A DNA stretch of 64,000 nucleotides from Pseudomonas sp. LFM046 (lineage in GTDB: Bacteria; Pseudomonadota; Gammaproteobacteria; Pseudomonadales; Pseudomonadaceae), in NCBI RefSeq assembly GCF_000949385.2, contig NZ_JYKO02000001.1, forward strand, positions 3,730,770 to 3,794,769. The letters are read 5' to 3'. Position 1 is the stretch's first letter, and each line of letters begins with the position of its first letter. The notes below the pieces were generated by a model, which made no database searches, had not been told where the DNA came from, and saw only the letters and a list, made by a program, of their open reading frames with translations. This document shows, one piece after another, positions 19,544-29,546 of the stretch. The position numbers and the translations under genes are program-made.

Positions 19544-20854
19544 TCAGTCGGCTTTCGGAGCTTCTGCCGGCTTGACTGCCTCTTCGTAGGAAACCGATTT
19601 ATCGGTTACGTTGGCCTTCTGCAGGACAGTATCTACAACTTGTTCTTCCAGCACAACAGAACGGACTTCGTTCAGTTGCTGGTCGTTCTTGTAGTACCAG
19701 GCCACCACTTGCTCCGGCTCCTGGTAAGCAGAAGCCATCTCTTCGATCAGCTCACGCACGCGAGCTTCATCGGGCTTCAGCTCGAACTGCTTGACCACTT
19801 CAGCAACGATCAGACCCAGGACCACACGACGCTTGGCCTGCTCTTCGAACAGTTCCGCCGGCAGTTGGTCGGGCTTGATGTTGCCACCGAATTGCTGGAC
19901 AGCCTGCACGCGCAGACGGTTCACTTCGTTGGAGATCAGGGCCTTCGGCACTTCAACCGGGTTGGCAGCCAGCAGGCCGTCCATTACCTGGTTCTTCACC
20001 TTGGACTTGGTAGCCTGACGCAGCTCGCGCTCCATGTTCTTGCGAACTTCGGCGCGGAAGCCGTCCAGGCCGCCTTCCTTGATGCCGAACAGGGAGAAGA
20101 ACTCGTCGTTCAGTTCCGGCAGCTGGGGAGCGGAAACGCCATTCACGGTAACGGTGAATTCAGCGGTCTTACCGGCCAGGTCCAGGTTCTGGTAGTCAGC
20201 GGGGAAAGTCGGGTTGATTACGCGCTCTTCGCCAGCCTTGACGCCAACCAGGGCTTCTTCGAAGCCGGGGATCATGCGGCCGGAGCCCAGAACCAGCAGG
20301 GAGCCCTTGGCGGAACCGCCAGCGAAGGCTTCGCCGTCGATTTTGCCGACGAAATCGATGTTCAACTGGTCACCGTTCTCGGCAGCACGCTCAACAGCCT
20401 CGAAACGGGTGTTCTGCTTGCGCAGGATGTCCAGCATGTTGTCGACATCCGCGTCGCCAACTTCAGCCTGCAGGCGCTCGATGGCGATGCCGTCGAAGCC
20501 AGCAACCTGGAACTCGGGGAATACTTCGAAGGTGGCGATGTATTCCAGGTCCTTGCCCTTCTCGAACACTTTCGGCTCTACGGACGGAGCGCCGGCCGGG
20601 TTCAGCTTCTGCTCGACAACGGCCTCATAGAAGGAGGACTGGATCAGATCACCCAGCACTTCCTGACGAGCGGAGTCCTCGTAGCGCTGACGAATGACGC
20701 TCATCGGCACTTTGCCCGGGCGGAAGCCGGCAACCTTGGCGCGGCGGGCAGTCTGCTGCAGGCGCTTGGTCACTTCGTTCTCGACGCGCTCGGCCGGCAC
20801 GCCGATGGTCATGCGGCGCTCAAGAGCGGAGGTGCTTTCTACAGAAACTTGCAT
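19544..20854 (-). CDS. tig: Trigger factor, ribosome-associated chaperone
   Basis: A 436-residue chaperone and peptidyl-prolyl isomerase that binds at the ribosome exit tunnel. The N-terminal ribosome-binding domain contains the signature GFRPGKVP (residues ~43-50). The FKBP-type domain spans about 160-240 ([19 protein letters not shown]), followed by the C-terminal helical domain. The ATG at 20854 gives the standard start [14 protein letters not shown]; the frame is open eight codons further. It is first in the tig-clpP-clpX-lon block. The C-terminus ends in KPAEAPKAD, typical of Pseudomonas. Confidence 0.96.
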   Translation of the reverse strand: MQVSVESTSALERRMTIGVPAERVENEVTKRLQQTARRAKVAGFRPGKVPMSVIRQRYEDSARQEVLGDLIQSSFYEAVVEQKLNPAGAPSVEPKVFEKGKDLEYIATFEVFPEFQVAGFDGIAIERLQAEVGDADVDNMLDILRKQNTRFEAVERAAENGDQLNIDFVGKIDGEAFAGGSAKGSLLVLGSGRMIPGFEEALVGVKAGEERVINPTFPADYQNLDLAGKTAEFTVTVNGVSAPQLPELNDEFFSLFGIKEGGLDGFRAEVRKNMERELRQATKSKVKNQVMDGLLAANPVEVPKALISNEVNRLRVQAVQQFGGNIKPDQLPAELFEEQAKRRVVLGLIVAEVVKQFELKPDEARVRELIEEMASAYQEPEQVVAWYYKNDQQLNEVRSVVLEEQVVDTVLQKANVTDKSVSYEEAVKPAEAPKAD

Positions 20855-21064
20855 GGATATTCCTCGTTGCACAGACATTAGCCGGCCGTTCCGGCCCCAG
20901 AATCAAGGGCATGCATTCTAGTGGGTCGATTTACAGAAGTCACCCGCCAGAAACAGCCAGCAAATCGACGGGATAGAAGAAAGGGAAATCAGGATGTTTC
21001 AGGCGGTAGACAGCGACCTGCCCTCCCCACCACGGAGCGGCCGTAACCAGGCCGAAAATGAAAA

Positions 21065-21084
21065 CGCCAGGCAGGAGCCTGGCG
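21065..21084 (-). terminator. Terminator of the tRNA operon
   Basis: CGCCAGGC, loop AGGA and GCCTGGCG follow the tRNA-His 3' end by a dozen bases on the minus strand, with GTTTTCATTTTC after the stem. A close copy sits after the other tRNA-His gene (21395-21413). Confidence 0.8.
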
Positions 21085-21096
21085 CTTTCATGAATA

Positions 21097-21173
21097 TGGG
21101 GTGGACGATGGGAATCGAACCCACGACACCAGGAGCCACAATCCTGTGCTCTACCAACTGAGCTACGCCCACC
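21097..21173 (-). tRNA. tRNA-His (GTG), copy 1
   Basis: A full cloverleaf with encoded CCA (21097-21099). The acceptor GTGGGCG pairs with CGTCCAC, the anticodon loop ATTGTGG contains GTG, and the T arm reads GTGGGTTCGATTCCCAT. The base at 21173 supplies the extra G-1 that pairs with C73, diagnostic of tRNA-His. The sequence is identical to copy 2. Confidence 0.97.
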
Positions 21174-21287
21174 ATATTACGCATTCGCCGATTTGCTCGG
21201 CAGCGGAAGCCACTGGGGCCGCCGCTCTACAACCAGAATCGTCAAGAACCAGCAGAACATCCACCAATCAGAACGACTCGAACATCT

Positions 21288-21372
21288 TGGTGCGGACGGA
21301 GAGACTCGAACTCTCACGCCTTGCGGCGCTGGAACCTAAATCCAGTGTGTCTACCAATTCCACCACGTCCGC
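21288..21372 (-). tRNA. tRNA-Leu (TAG)
   Basis: An 85-base class II tRNA with encoded CCA. The acceptor GCGGACG pairs with CGTCCGC, the anticodon loop TTTAGGT contains TAG, and a long variable arm (GCGCCGCAAGGCGT region) precedes the T arm. It reads CUA/CUG-type leucine codons. Confidence 0.97.
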
Positions 21373-21394
21373 AGAGGCACGCTTGAAACGAAAA

Positions 21395-21413
21395 CGCCAG
21401 GCTCGGCCTGGCG
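21395..21413 (-). terminator. Hairpin between tRNA-His copy 2 and tRNA-Leu
   Basis: CGCCAGGC, loop TCG and GCCTGGCG are followed on the minus strand by GTTTTCGTTTC. It is nearly identical to the hairpin after copy 1, implying the tRNA-His gene was duplicated with its terminator. It lies inside the array and so could reduce Leu and His copy 1 transcription or guide processing. Confidence 0.7.
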
Positions 21414-21425
21414 CTTTCTCGAATA

Positions 21426-21502
21426 TGGGGTGGACGATGGGAATCGAACCCACGACACCAGGAGCCACAATCCTGTGCTCTACCAACTGAGCTACGCCCA
21501 CC
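21426..21502 (-). tRNA. tRNA-His (GTG), copy 2
   Basis: Base-for-base the same mature sequence as copy 1, with CCA at 21426-21428, anticodon GTG and the extra G-1 at 21502. The identical flanks (ATATGGGGTGG on one side, CCACCATATTACGCATT on the other) show a recent tandem duplication of the unit. Confidence 0.97.
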
Positions 21503-21535
21503 ATATTACGCATTGCTTGTGCCAATTGTGCCAAA

Positions 21536-21612
21536 TGGCACGCCCGGCAGGACTCGAACCTGCGACCATCCGCTTAGAAGGCGGATGCTCTATCCAGCTG
21601 AGCTACGGGCGC
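21536..21612 (-). tRNA. tRNA-Arg (TCT)
   Basis: A 77-base cloverleaf with encoded CCA (21536-21538). The acceptor GCGCCCG pairs with CGGGCGT with a G-U first pair, the anticodon loop CTTCTAA contains TCT, and the T arm reads GCAGGTTCGAGTCCTGC. It is the promoter-proximal gene of the four-tRNA array. Confidence 0.97.
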
Positions 21613-21628
21613 TTTTATCTGCGAGCAG

Positions 21629-21654
21629 ACTATAAAGCTTTGGCTTCGATTGAA
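21629..21654 (-). promoter_or_regulatory. Possible promoter of the tRNA array
   Basis: On the minus strand TATAGT lies about 17 bases before the tRNA-Arg 5' end and is followed by a GC-containing discriminator (CTGCTCGC), as in stable-RNA promoters. The -35 element is poor (TTCAAT at short spacing), so the call is tentative. Confidence 0.35.
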
Positions 21655-21874
21655 TCGACTGACTCCACCTAGCCATCTTACCCAGCGACAGGCTGTGCTC
21701 GACAAGCGGGGCGCATGTTATAGCCAGCCCCACCCTCCGTCAACAGGAAAATTGAAAAAAATCAGAAAGATAAAGGAGTTACGGGAAAATGCTGACCAGC
21801 CGCCTTTGCCCGCCCGCCCCTCCATGCGAGAATACGCGCCCTTTTTAGCCCTTCCCGATGGTTAATCTAGCGTC

Positions 21875-22729
21875 ATGACCGCACAACTGATCGACGGCAA
21901 AACGATCGCCGCCCGCCTCCGCCAGCAGATTGCACAACGTGTCGCAGAGCGCCGCCTGCAAGGACTCCGAGTCCCGGGCCTCGCTGTGATCCTGGTCGGC
22001 AGCGATCCCGCCTCCCAGGTCTATGTCGCCCACAAGCGCAAGGACTGCGAAGAAGTCGGTTTCCTTTCCCAGGCTCATGACCTGCCGGCCAGCACCAGCC
22101 AGACCGAACTGCTGGCCCTGATCGACCGGCTCAATGAAGACCCGGCCATCGACGGCATTCTGGTTCAGCTTCCCCTGCCGGAACACCTGGACGCCTCTCA
22201 GCTGCTGGAGCGCATCCACCCCGACAAGGACGTGGACGGCTTCCATCCCTATAACGTTGGCCGCCTGGCTCAGCGCATTCCCCTGCTCCGCCCCTGCACG
22301 CCCAAAGGCATCATGACGCTGCTGGAAAGCACCGGCGCGGATCTCTACGGGATGAATGCTGTCGTGGTAGGCGCGTCCAACATCGTTGGCCGCCCGATGG
22401 CCCTGGAGTTGCTGCTGGCCGGCTGCACCGTGACCGTTACCCACCGCTTCACCAAAGATCTGGCCGGCCATGTGGCCAACGCCGACCTGGTAGTGGTAGC
22501 CGCCGGCAAGCCCGGCCTGGTCAAAGGTGAGTGGATCAAGCCCGGCGCCATCGTCATCGACGTCGGCATCAACCGCCAGGAAGATGGCAAGCTGGTGGGC
22601 GACGTGGAATACGACGTAGCCGAACAGCGCGCCAGCTGGATCACCCCAGTGCCGGGCGGCGTCGGCCCCATGACCCGCGCCTGCCTGCTGGAAAACACCC
22701 TCTATGCTGCCGAAACGCTTCACGCGTAA
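21875..22729 (+). CDS. folD: Methylenetetrahydrofolate dehydrogenase / methenyl-THF cyclohydrolase
   Basis: A 284-residue bifunctional cytoplasmic enzyme interconverting 5,10-methylene-THF and 10-formyl-THF. Motifs include the catalytic Lys region [26 protein letters not shown], the nucleotide-binding [13 protein letters not shown] and the C-terminal PGGVGPMT. Length matches FolD. It is transcribed toward cysS and shares a bidirectional terminator with it. Confidence 0.97.
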   Translation: MTAQLIDGKTIAARLRQQIAQRVAERRLQGLRVPGLAVILVGSDPASQVYVAHKRKDCEEVGFLSQAHDLPASTSQTELLALIDRLNEDPAIDGILVQLPLPEHLDASQLLERIHPDKDVDGFHPYNVGRLAQRIPLLRPCTPKGIMTLLESTGADLYGMNAVVVGASNIVGRPMALELLLAGCTVTVTHRFTKDLAGHVANADLVVVAAGKPGLVKGEWIKPGAIVIDVGINRQEDGKLVGDVEYDVAEQRASWITPVPGGVGPMTRACLLENTLYAAETLHA

Positions 22730-22740
22730 CGGATAGCAAT

Positions 22741-22769
22741 AAAAAAGGCCGCATCAAGCGGCCTTTTTT
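22741..22769. terminator. Bidirectional terminator between folD and cysS
   Basis: AAAAAAGGCCGC, loop ATCAA and GCGGCCTTTTTT form a perfect stem with A and T tracts on the two sides. It serves the convergent folD and cysS genes. Confidence 0.92.
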
Positions 22770-22784
22770 ATTGGGGCGATCAAC

Positions 22785-24173
22785 TCAATCAGCCAAGCGC
22801 CAGGTCGTACCGCCCTTGCCGTCCTCCAGCACCACGCCCATCGCAGTGAGCTGGTCACGGATGCGGTCGGACTCAGCCCAGTTCTTCTCCGCACGGGCCT
22901 GCAGACGCGCCTGGATAAGCGCTTCCACTTCGGCCGCATCGACCTTGCCTTCAGCACCGGCGCGCAGGAACGCATCCGGCTCCAGTTGCAGCACGCCGAG
23001 CAGGCTGGCCAGAGACTTCAGCTGCGCAGCCAGGGCCGCTGCCGCAGCAAGATCGCTGTCGCGAAGGCGATTGACCTCGCGCACCATCTCGAAAAGCACG
23101 GCACAGGCTTCCGGACTATTGAAGTCGTCATCCATTGCCACGCCGAAACGCTCGACAAACGCCTCGCCACCCGCTGGAACCGCCTCAGGCAGGCCACGCA
23201 GCGCATGGTAGAAGCGCTCCAGGGCGCCTTTGGCTTCCTTGAGGCTCTCTTCGGAGTAGTTGATCGGGCTGCGGTAGTGGCTGGACACCAGCAGGTAACG
23301 CACCACTTCCGGATGATATTTCTCCAGCACCTCGCGAATGGTGAAGAAGTTGCCCAGGGACTTGGACATCTTCTCGCCATCCACGCGCACGGCGCCGGCG
23401 TGCATCCAGGATTTGGCGTAGAGCTTGCCGGTGGCCGCCTCGCTCTGGGCGATCTCGTTCTCGTGGTGAGGGAATACCAGGTCCGGACCGCCGCCATGGA
23501 TATCGAAAGTCTCGCCGAGGCAGCAGGTGGACATCACCGAGCACTCGATGTGCCAGCCCGGTCGACCCAGCCCCCACGGAGACTCCCAACTGGGTTCGCC
23601 CGGCTTGGCGCCCTTCCACAGGACGAAGTCCAGCGGGTCTTCCTTGATCTCGTCCACTTCGATACGAGCGCCGATCTTCAGCTCGTCGATCTTGCGGCGG
23701 GATAGCTTGCCGTAGCCCTCGAACTTGCCGACCCGGTAGTACACATCGCCGTTACCCGGCGCGTAGGCATAACCCTTGTCGATCAGGGTCTGGATCATCT
23801 GATGCATGCCGGCGATATGACCGGTGGCACGGGGCTCGATATCCGGGCGCAGCACCGACAGGCGCGCCTCGTCTTCATGCATCGCCGCAATCATGCGGTC
23901 CACCAGCGCCTCGAACGGTTCGCCGTTCTCATTGGCGCGACGGATGATCTTGTCGTCGATGTCGGTAATGTTGCGTACGTAGGTGAGGTCATAGCCGCGA
24001 TGGCGCAGCCAGCGCGCCACCACGTCGAAGGCCACCATCACGCGGGCATGGCCGATATGACAGAAGTCATAGACCGTCATGCCGCAGACGTACATGCGCA
24101 CCTGGTTGCCGACCAGCGGCTGCAGCGTTTCCTTGGTCTTGCTGAGGGTGTTGTAGATCGACAGCGTCATCAT
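22785..24173 (-). CDS. cysS: Cysteinyl-tRNA synthetase
   Basis: A 462-residue class I synthetase charging tRNA-Cys. The zinc-binding CGMTVYD, the HIGH motif HIGHAR (residues ~37-42) and the KMSKS loop [10 protein letters not shown] are all present, with zinc ligands in the WHIECSVMS segment. The start ATG at 24173 overlaps the glnS stop (ATGA), so the two genes are coupled; a second in-frame ATG follows directly. Usual length. Confidence 0.97.
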   Translation of the reverse strand: MMTLSIYNTLSKTKETLQPLVGNQVRMYVCGMTVYDFCHIGHARVMVAFDVVARWLRHRGYDLTYVRNITDIDDKIIRRANENGEPFEALVDRMIAAMHEDEARLSVLRPDIEPRATGHIAGMHQMIQTLIDKGYAYAPGNGDVYYRVGKFEGYGKLSRRKIDELKIGARIEVDEIKEDPLDFVLWKGAKPGEPSWESPWGLGRPGWHIECSVMSTCCLGETFDIHGGGPDLVFPHHENEIAQSEAATGKLYAKSWMHAGAVRVDGEKMSKSLGNFFTIREVLEKYHPEVVRYLLVSSHYRSPINYSEESLKEAKGALERFYHALRGLPEAVPAGGEAFVERFGVAMDDDFNSPEACAVLFEMVREVNRLRDSDLAAAAALAAQLKSLASLLGVLQLEPDAFLRAGAEGKVDAAEVEALIQARLQARAEKNWAESDRIRDQLTAMGVVLEDGKGGTTWRLAD

Positions 24174-25837
24174 TGGCCCCAGGAATCGCGCAGGGTCACG
24201 GTACGGTTGAACACCGGCTTGCCAGGCTGGGAATCCTTCAGGTCGGCGACGAAGTAGCCTTCACGCTCGAACTGGAAGCGATCTTCCGGCTGCGCCTGAG
24301 CCAGGGACGGCTCGGCACGGCAGCCAGTCAGCACCTGCAGGGAATCCGGGTTGATGTTGTCGAGGAAGCTGCCACCCTCTTCCGACTTCTCCGGGTTCGG
24401 CGAGCGGAACAGACGGTCGTACAGGCGCACTTCACACTCGACGCTGCCTTCGGCCGGCACCCAGTGGATCACGCCCTTCACCTTGCGACCCTCGGGGTTC
24501 TTGCCCAGGGTGTCCGGGTCATAGCTGCAGCGCAGCTCAACGATATTGCCGTCGGCGTCCTTGATGGCTTTGTCGGCACGAATCACGTAGCTGCCGCGCA
24601 GACGCACCTCACCACCCGGGATCAAGCGCTTGAAGCCGGCCGGCGGGACTTCCTCGAAGTCGGTGGCGTCGATGTACAACTCACGGGAGAACGGCAGCAC
24701 GCGCACACCCATGTCTTCTTTCGGGTGACGCGGCAGCTCCAGGTTCTCCACCTGGCCTTCCGGATAGTTGGTGATCACCACTTTGAGGGGGTGCAGCACA
24801 CACATGGCACGCGGAGCAGAGGCGTCCAAGTGGTCACGGATGCTGAATTCCAGCATGCCGATGTCCACTACGCCGCCCGCGCGGTTTACACCGATCATCT
24901 CGCAGAAGTTGCGGATGGATTCCGGGGTGTAGCCGCGACGACGGTAGCCGGACAGGGTGGACATGCGCGGGTCGTCCCAGCTGCTCACATGACCTTCGTC
25001 CACCAGTTGTTTGAGCTTGCGCTTGCTGGTGATGGTGTAGTTCAGGTTCAGGCGCGAGAACTCATACTGGCGCGGCTGAGCCGGGACCGAGAGGTTTTCC
25101 AGGAACCATTCGTAGAGCGGGCGATGGTCCTCGAACTCCAGGGTGCAGATGGAGTGAGTGATGCCCTCGATGGCGTCAGACTGGCCGTGGGTGAAGTCGT
25201 AGCTCGGGTAGATGCACCACTTGTCGCCAGTCTGATGATGGTTGGCATGGCGGATGCGGTAGAGGATCGGGTCGCGCAGGTTCATGTTCGGCGACGACAT
25301 GTCGATCTTCGCGCGCAGGGAGCGGGTGCCATCCGGGAACTCGCCAGCCTTCATGCGGGCGAACAGGTCCAGGTTCTCCTCCACCGAGCGGTCACGGAAC
25401 GGGCTGTTCTTGCCCGGCTCGGTCAAGGTGCCACGGTAGTGGCGCATCTCTTCAGGCGAAAGGTCGCAGACGAAAGCCTTGCCGGCCTTGATCAGCTCGA
25501 CGGCCCAGTCGTGCAGCTGGTCGAAATAATTGGAGGCATGGCGCACTTCACCGGACCACTCGAAGCCCAGCCACTTCACATCGCTTTCGATGGCGTCGAT
25601 GTACTCCTGGTCTTCCTTGGCCGGGTTGGTGTCGTCGAAGCGCAGATGGCAGTCACCGCCGAACTCCTTGGCGAGGCCGAAGTTCAGGCAGATCGACTTG
25701 GCATGACCGATATGCAGGTAGCCGTTGGGCTCCGGCGGGAAGCGGGTGACGATCTTGGTGTACTTGCCGGCATCCAGGTCCGCCTGGACGATCTGGCGCA
25801 GGAAATTGGAAGCGGCGGGAGTCTCTGGCTTGCTCAT
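24170..25837 (-). CDS. glnS: Glutaminyl-tRNA synthetase
   Basis: A 555-residue class I synthetase. The N-terminal catalytic core carries [16 protein letters not shown] (HIGH signature) and the KMSKS equivalent TSKRKL. The C-terminal half forms the anticodon-binding beta barrels found in GlnRS/GluRS of this branch. It lies upstream of cysS with a four-base overlap, a pairing conserved in Pseudomonas. It is divergent from ppiB, with about 120 bases between them. Confidence 0.97.
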   Translation of the reverse strand: MSKPETPAASNFLRQIVQADLDAGKYTKIVTRFPPEPNGYLHIGHAKSICLNFGLAKEFGGDCHLRFDDTNPAKEDQEYIDAIESDVKWLGFEWSGEVRHASNYFDQLHDWAVELIKAGKAFVCDLSPEEMRHYRGTLTEPGKNSPFRDRSVEENLDLFARMKAGEFPDGTRSLRAKIDMSSPNMNLRDPILYRIRHANHHQTGDKWCIYPSYDFTHGQSDAIEGITHSICTLEFEDHRPLYEWFLENLSVPAQPRQYEFSRLNLNYTITSKRKLKQLVDEGHVSSWDDPRMSTLSGYRRRGYTPESIRNFCEMIGVNRAGGVVDIGMLEFSIRDHLDASAPRAMCVLHPLKVVITNYPEGQVENLELPRHPKEDMGVRVLPFSRELYIDATDFEEVPPAGFKRLIPGGEVRLRGSYVIRADKAIKDADGNIVELRCSYDPDTLGKNPEGRKVKGVIHWVPAEGSVECEVRLYDRLFRSPNPEKSEEGGSFLDNINPDSLQVLTGCRAEPSLAQAQPEDRFQFEREGYFVADLKDSQPGKPVFNRTVTLRDSWGQ

Positions 25838-25959
25838 GGGGTCCTTAGAACTAGCTGGTGCGCGGCTCAGGGTAGGCCGGCCAAATCAAAGCGCTTATCA
25901 TAGCCCAAGCTGTCAATCCCCTGACAGGCCTTGGATTTCTCGATAGAGCGAATAGCCAA

Positions 25960-26454
25960 ATGATCAAGCTGCATACCAACCACGGCGTCATCACCCTGCA
26001 ACTCTTTGACGACAAAGCCCCGGAAACCGCGGCCAACTTCAAGGAGTACGTGAAGTCCGGCCATTACGACGGCACCATCTTCCACCGCGTGATCGGCAAC
26101 TTCATGATCCAGGGCGGCGGTTTCGAGCCGGGCATGAAGCAGAAGTCCACCCGCGCGCCGATCAAGAACGAGGCCAACAACGGCCTGTCCAACAAGGTCG
26201 GCACCATTGCCATGGCCCGCACCATGGAGCCGCACTCGGCTTCCGCCCAGTTCTTCATCAACGTCGCCGACAACACCTTCCTCAACCACAGCGCACCCAC
26301 CGTTCAGGGCTGGGGCTACGCCGTGTTCGGTGAAGTGGTCGAAGGCATGGACGTGGTGAACAAGATCAAGGGCGTGGCGACCACCATGAAGGCCGGCCAC
26401 CAGGACGTCCCGGTTGATGACGTGGTTATCGAGAAGGCCGAGATCGTCGAGTGA
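25960..26454 (+). CDS. ppiB: Peptidyl-prolyl cis-trans isomerase B (cyclophilin)
   Basis: A 164-residue cytoplasmic cyclophilin. The catalytic Arg lies in [13 protein letters not shown], and the active-site blocks [18 protein letters not shown] and [15 protein letters not shown] are complete. No signal peptide, consistent with the PpiB rather than the PpiA form. The stop overlaps the GTG start of lpxH. Confidence 0.96.
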   Translation: MIKLHTNHGVITLQLFDDKAPETAANFKEYVKSGHYDGTIFHRVIGNFMIQGGGFEPGMKQKSTRAPIKNEANNGLSNKVGTIAMARTMEPHSASAQFFINVADNTFLNHSAPTVQGWGYAVFGEVVEGMDVVNKIKGVATTMKAGHQDVPVDDVVIEKAEIVE

Positions 26455-27173
26455 TCCTGCTGATCTCCGATCTGCATCTTGAAGAGGAACGCCCGGACAT
26501 TACCCGGGCGTTTCTTCATTTCCTGCAGACCCGCGCCCCTCAAGCCGAAGCCCTCTACATACTCGGCGACTTCTTCGAAGCCTGGGTCGGCGACGACGCC
26601 ATGACGCCCTTCCAGCACTCCATCGCCCAGGCCCTGCGCACGCTGGCCGACGGAGGTACGCGCATCTACCTGATGCATGGCAACCGGGATTTCATGATCG
26701 GCAACGCCTTCTGTCGCAAAGCCGGGTGTACCCTGCTGCCTGAGCCAAGCCTGGTGCGCATGAACGGCGAATCCGTGCTGCTGATGCATGGAGACAGCCT
26801 CTGCACCCAGGACGAAGCCTACATGCGCCTGCGCCGCTGGCTGCGCAACCCCGTCAGCCTGTTCATCCTGCGCAACCTGCCCCTGGCCACCCGACACAAG
26901 CTGGCGCGCAAACTGCGCAAGGAAAGCCGGATGCAAACGCCACAGAAGGCAGCTGAAATTACCGACGTCACCCAGGAAGAAGTCCCGCGCATCCTTCGCC
27001 AGTACGGCGTCAGAACCCTCATCCACGGCCACACCCACCGCCCCGCCAGCCATGAACTGGACCTGGACGGTCAATCCGCCCGACGCATTGTGTTGGGAGA
27101 CTGGGACAAGCAAGGCTGGGCCCTGCAAGTGGATGAACAAGGCTTCAGGCAAACTCCGTTCAGCCTCGCCTGA
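26451..27173 (+). CDS. lpxH: UDP-2,3-diacylglucosamine diphosphatase
   Basis: A 240-residue calcineurin-type metallophosphoesterase of lipid A synthesis that releases lipid X and UMP from UDP-2,3-diacylglucosamine. The metal-binding motifs are all visible: [28 protein letters not shown] and HGHTHRP. The GTG start at 26451 overlaps the ppiB stop by four bases, so the genes are coupled. A strong terminator follows. Confidence 0.96.
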   Translation: MILLISDLHLEEERPDITRAFLHFLQTRAPQAEALYILGDFFEAWVGDDAMTPFQHSIAQALRTLADGGTRIYLMHGNRDFMIGNAFCRKAGCTLLPEPSLVRMNGESVLLMHGDSLCTQDEAYMRLRRWLRNPVSLFILRNLPLATRHKLARKLRKESRMQTPQKAAEITDVTQEEVPRILRQYGVRTLIHGHTHRPASHELDLDGQSARRIVLGDWDKQGWALQVDEQGFRQTPFSLA

Positions 27174-27189
27174 TCCATTCCGCACAACG

Positions 27190-27215
27190 AAAAAAGCGCC
27201 CAATGGGCGCTTTTT
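27190..27215. terminator. Bidirectional terminator between lpxH and miaE
   Basis: AAAAAGCGCCC, loop AAT and GGGCGCTTTTT, with T and A tracts on the two sides, separate the convergent lpxH and miaE genes. Confidence 0.92.
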
Positions 27216-27230
27216 CACACGAACTGGCAA

Positions 27231-27833
27231 TCAGGCCGGAACACCGCTGTGGAAGCGGAACTCCTCATCCAGCGACTCGATCAGCTCTCGCTCAGCCGCC
27301 CTCACTTTCTCGATGGTGCGATCCACATCCTTCGCGTCGCCGTATTGATAGGCCAGCTTCAGGTAACCCTGATAGTGGCGCGACTCGCTCTTCAGCAGTC
27401 CGCCATAGAACTTGCCCAACTCCTCGTCCAGATGCGGCACCAGGGCCTCAAAGCGCTCGCAGGAGCGCGCTTCGATGAAGGCCCCTACCACCAGTGTGTC
27501 CACCAGCTTGTGCGGCTCATGGCTGCGCACCAGCTTGCGCAGGCCTGAGGCGTAGCGGGATGCGGACACGGGTTTGAGGTCGATCTTGCGGCGCTTCATG
27601 ATCCGCAGCACTTGCTCGTGATGCACCAACTCCTCACGCGCCAGGCGCGACATGAAGTTGATCAGGTCGAGTTGGGTAGCGTACTTCGCCATCAACGCCA
27701 TGGCCGTGGACGCTGCCTTGTACTCATTGTTCTTGTGGTCGATCAGCAGGGTCTCCTGATCGGCCAACGCAGCTGCCACCCAGGCGTCAGGCGTACGGCA
27801 ACCAAGAAAGTCATGGATTTCAGGCAGGTTCAC
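27231..27833 (-). CDS. miaE: tRNA 2-methylthio-N6-isopentenyladenosine-37 hydroxylase
   Basis: A 200-residue ferritin-like di-iron oxygenase that hydroxylates ms2i6A37 in tRNA to ms2io6A. Iron-ligand ExxH-type motifs are visible in REELVHHEQVLR and LKSESRHYQGYL, with further Glu residues in KNNEYKAAS and EARSCERFEAL. Length matches MiaE. The modification depends on oxygen and on prior MiaA/MiaB action. The gene stands alone, convergent with lpxH. Confidence 0.92.
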   Translation of the reverse strand: MNLPEIHDFLGCRTPDAWVAAALADQETLLIDHKNNEYKAASTAMALMAKYATQLDLINFMSRLAREELVHHEQVLRIMKRRKIDLKPVSASRYASGLRKLVRSHEPHKLVDTLVVGAFIEARSCERFEALVPHLDEELGKFYGGLLKSESRHYQGYLKLAYQYGDAKDVDRTIEKVRAAERELIESLDEEFRFHSGVPA

Positions 27834-27926
27834 AGGCAGGTCTCGTCAGGCTGGGTGCCGCGCTGGCCGGGCTCCCGAAGGCGGAGCATTATACGAATGC
27901 AGGACGCGACGACCAGTCCGAGTGGC

Positions 27927-27940
27927 TTGAGATATATCAA
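27927..27940. promoter_or_regulatory. Possible Anr/FNR box upstream of the Usp gene
   Basis: The bases TTGAGATATATCAA resemble the FNR/Anr consensus TTGAT-N4-ATCAA with one mismatch in the left half-site. It lies about 70 bases before the Usp start codon, a suitable place for activation under low oxygen. Confidence 0.6.
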
Positions 27941-28007
27941 GAACACGAAAGCCGATTCGGGGCTAAATTTGCTTTGGCTATAAGCAACCGACAGGGAGAT
28001 CAGGACC

Positions 28008-28871
28008 ATGCAAGCCATACGCAGCATTCTGGTGGTATTGGAGCCGGACCGGCCGGAGGGCCTTGCCCTGAAAAGGGCGAAACTGATCGCCGGGGTGACC
28101 CAGTCGCACCTGCATCTCTTGATCTGCGATCGCAAGGGTGATCATGCCGACTACCTGAGTGACCTGGCCGATTCGCTCAGGGCCGAGGGTCATAGCGTCA
28201 GCACCCAGCAGAGCTGGCTCGACAACCAATACCAGACCATCATCGCTGCGCAGCAAGCGGAAGGTTGCGGCCTGGTGATCAAGCAGCACGTGCCGGACAA
28301 CCCGCTGAAGAAGGCCCTGCTCACACCGGATGACTGGAAGTTGCTGCGGTTCTGTCCGGGGCCCGTCCTGATGGTCAAGACTGACTCGCCCTGGGCTGGC
28401 GGCAACATCCTCGCCGCGGTAGACGTGGGCAACAGCGACAGCGAGCACCGCACCCTGCATGCCACCATTGTCAGCCACGGCTACGACATTGCCAGCCTCG
28501 CCCACGGCACCCTGCACGTGATCAGCGCCCACCCCTCCCCCATGCTCTCGGCGGCGGACCCCACGTTCCAGCTAAAGGAAACCATCGAGGCCCGCTATCG
28601 GGACGAATGCCGCGCCTTCCAGGCCGAATACGACATCAGTGACGAACGGCTGCATATCGAAGAAGGCCCCGCCGACGTGCTCATCCCCCACATCGTCCAC
28701 AAGCTGGGGGCGGTCGTCACGGTAATAGGAACGGTGGCGCGTTCCGGCCTGTCCGGCGCACTGATCGGCAATACGGCAGAAGTGGTGCTGGATACGCTGG
28801 AAAGCGATGTGCTGGTCCTCAAGCCCGAGGCCATCATCGCCCACCTGGAGGAGCTGGTCGCCCAGCGCTGA
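28008..28871 (+). CDS. Tandem universal stress protein
   Basis: A 287-residue protein with two UspA-like halves (about residues 1-140 and 150-285), similar in build to UspE. The second half ends with the nucleotide-binding-type motif GTVARSGLSGALIGNTAEVVL. The upstream region (27905-27965) holds an AT-containing stretch with TTGAGATATATCAAG, resembling an FNR/Anr box (TTGAT-N4-ATCAA) in part. Universal stress proteins with such boxes are known under oxygen limitation in Pseudomonas; the regulation here is an inference. It ends at a strong terminator. Confidence 0.9.
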   Translation: MQAIRSILVVLEPDRPEGLALKRAKLIAGVTQSHLHLLICDRKGDHADYLSDLADSLRAEGHSVSTQQSWLDNQYQTIIAAQQAEGCGLVIKQHVPDNPLKKALLTPDDWKLLRFCPGPVLMVKTDSPWAGGNILAAVDVGNSDSEHRTLHATIVSHGYDIASLAHGTLHVISAHPSPMLSAADPTFQLKETIEARYRDECRAFQAEYDISDERLHIEEGPADVLIPHIVHKLGAVVTVIGTVARSGLSGALIGNTAEVVLDTLESDVLVLKPEAIIAHLEELVAQR

Positions 28872-28886
28872 GCCCATAAGACAGAG

Positions 28887-28912
28887 AAAAGCCGCCCTCG
28901 GGCGGCTTTTTT
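28887..28912. terminator. Terminator between the Usp gene and the DUF1289 gene
   Basis: AAAAGCCGCCC, loop TC and GGGCGGCTTTTTT form a perfect stem followed by a T tract. It serves convergent genes on both sides. Confidence 0.92.
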
Positions 28913-28919
28913 CATGCGG

Positions 28920-29396
28920 TCAGACGCGGATTTCCATGCCTTCGCGGAGGAAGCGCGGGGCGATATAGCGCTCGTAGTGAGCTTCGGAGAGCAGGAAGAA
29001 TTCGCGATCGATGGCTTCCCGCAGGTCCGGCAGCGCCCAGCCGCGAAACTCCGGCAGCAGCGCGATGCCGTAGGCATCCAGGCGGCTGATCATGCGCGAG
29101 CCCCGCGCAATCAGTTGGTAAGCCCAGCAGTAGTGAGACTGCTCCGGTACGAAGCGCACCTGATGCTGCTCCAGTTGTCGACGCAACCGATCAGGGTCGA
29201 ACACTTCCAGCTTGGCTGCCATCACCTGCACCAGGAGGATTTCCAGGCGCCGCCATACCGCGCGCTTCTCCTCCTCGTTGTAGAGGTTCCAGTTCACCAC
29301 CTCGTGATGGAAGCGCTTGCAGCCACGGCACACATGGTCGCCATAGACAGTGGAACAGAGGCCGACGCAAGGCGTCTTGATGCGCTGGTTGGACAT
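28920..29396 (-). CDS. DUF1289-domain protein
   Basis: A 158-residue protein. The N-terminal ~55 residues carry the cysteine pattern TPCVGLCSTVYGDHVCRGCKR, characteristic of DUF1289, a short putative metal or iron-sulfur-binding module. The remainder is a helical, charged domain with no motif I recognise. Function unknown. P. aeruginosa has a like-sized gene just before acnB (from memory). The start ATG lies about 90 bases from the acnB promoter candidate, divergent to it. Confidence 0.85.
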   Translation of the reverse strand: MSNQRIKTPCVGLCSTVYGDHVCRGCKRFHHEVVNWNLYNEEEKRAVWRRLEILLVQVMAAKLEVFDPDRLRRQLEQHQVRFVPEQSHYCWAYQLIARGSRMISRLDAYGIALLPEFRGWALPDLREAIDREFFLLSEAHYERYIAPRFLREGMEIRV

Positions 29397-29485
29397 GGTG
29401 AAAACGGATTCGGCGGGTGAAACAGGGGCGCCATCTTAGCCCTTTGTCTAATCAGGGTCACCCTCGGCCAAATGGGGATTTCGTC

Positions 29486-29514
29486 TTAACTTTGCCACGT
29501 CTTTCCATTAGAAT
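29486..29514 (+). promoter_or_regulatory. Sigma-70 promoter candidate for acnB
   Basis: TTAACT, a 17-base spacer and TAGAAT. Transcription would start near 29521, giving a leader of about 275 bases before the acnB start codon. No competing match of this quality lies nearer the gene. Confidence 0.55.
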
Positions 29515-29546
29515 CGGCGCGCCATTTAAGGCGCCGATATCCGTTG

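Noticed and set aside
21065-21413. The repeated hairpins in the tRNA region as a CRISPR-like or mobile repeat
   Set aside because: Only two copies, each tied to an identical tRNA-His gene; explained by tandem gene duplication.
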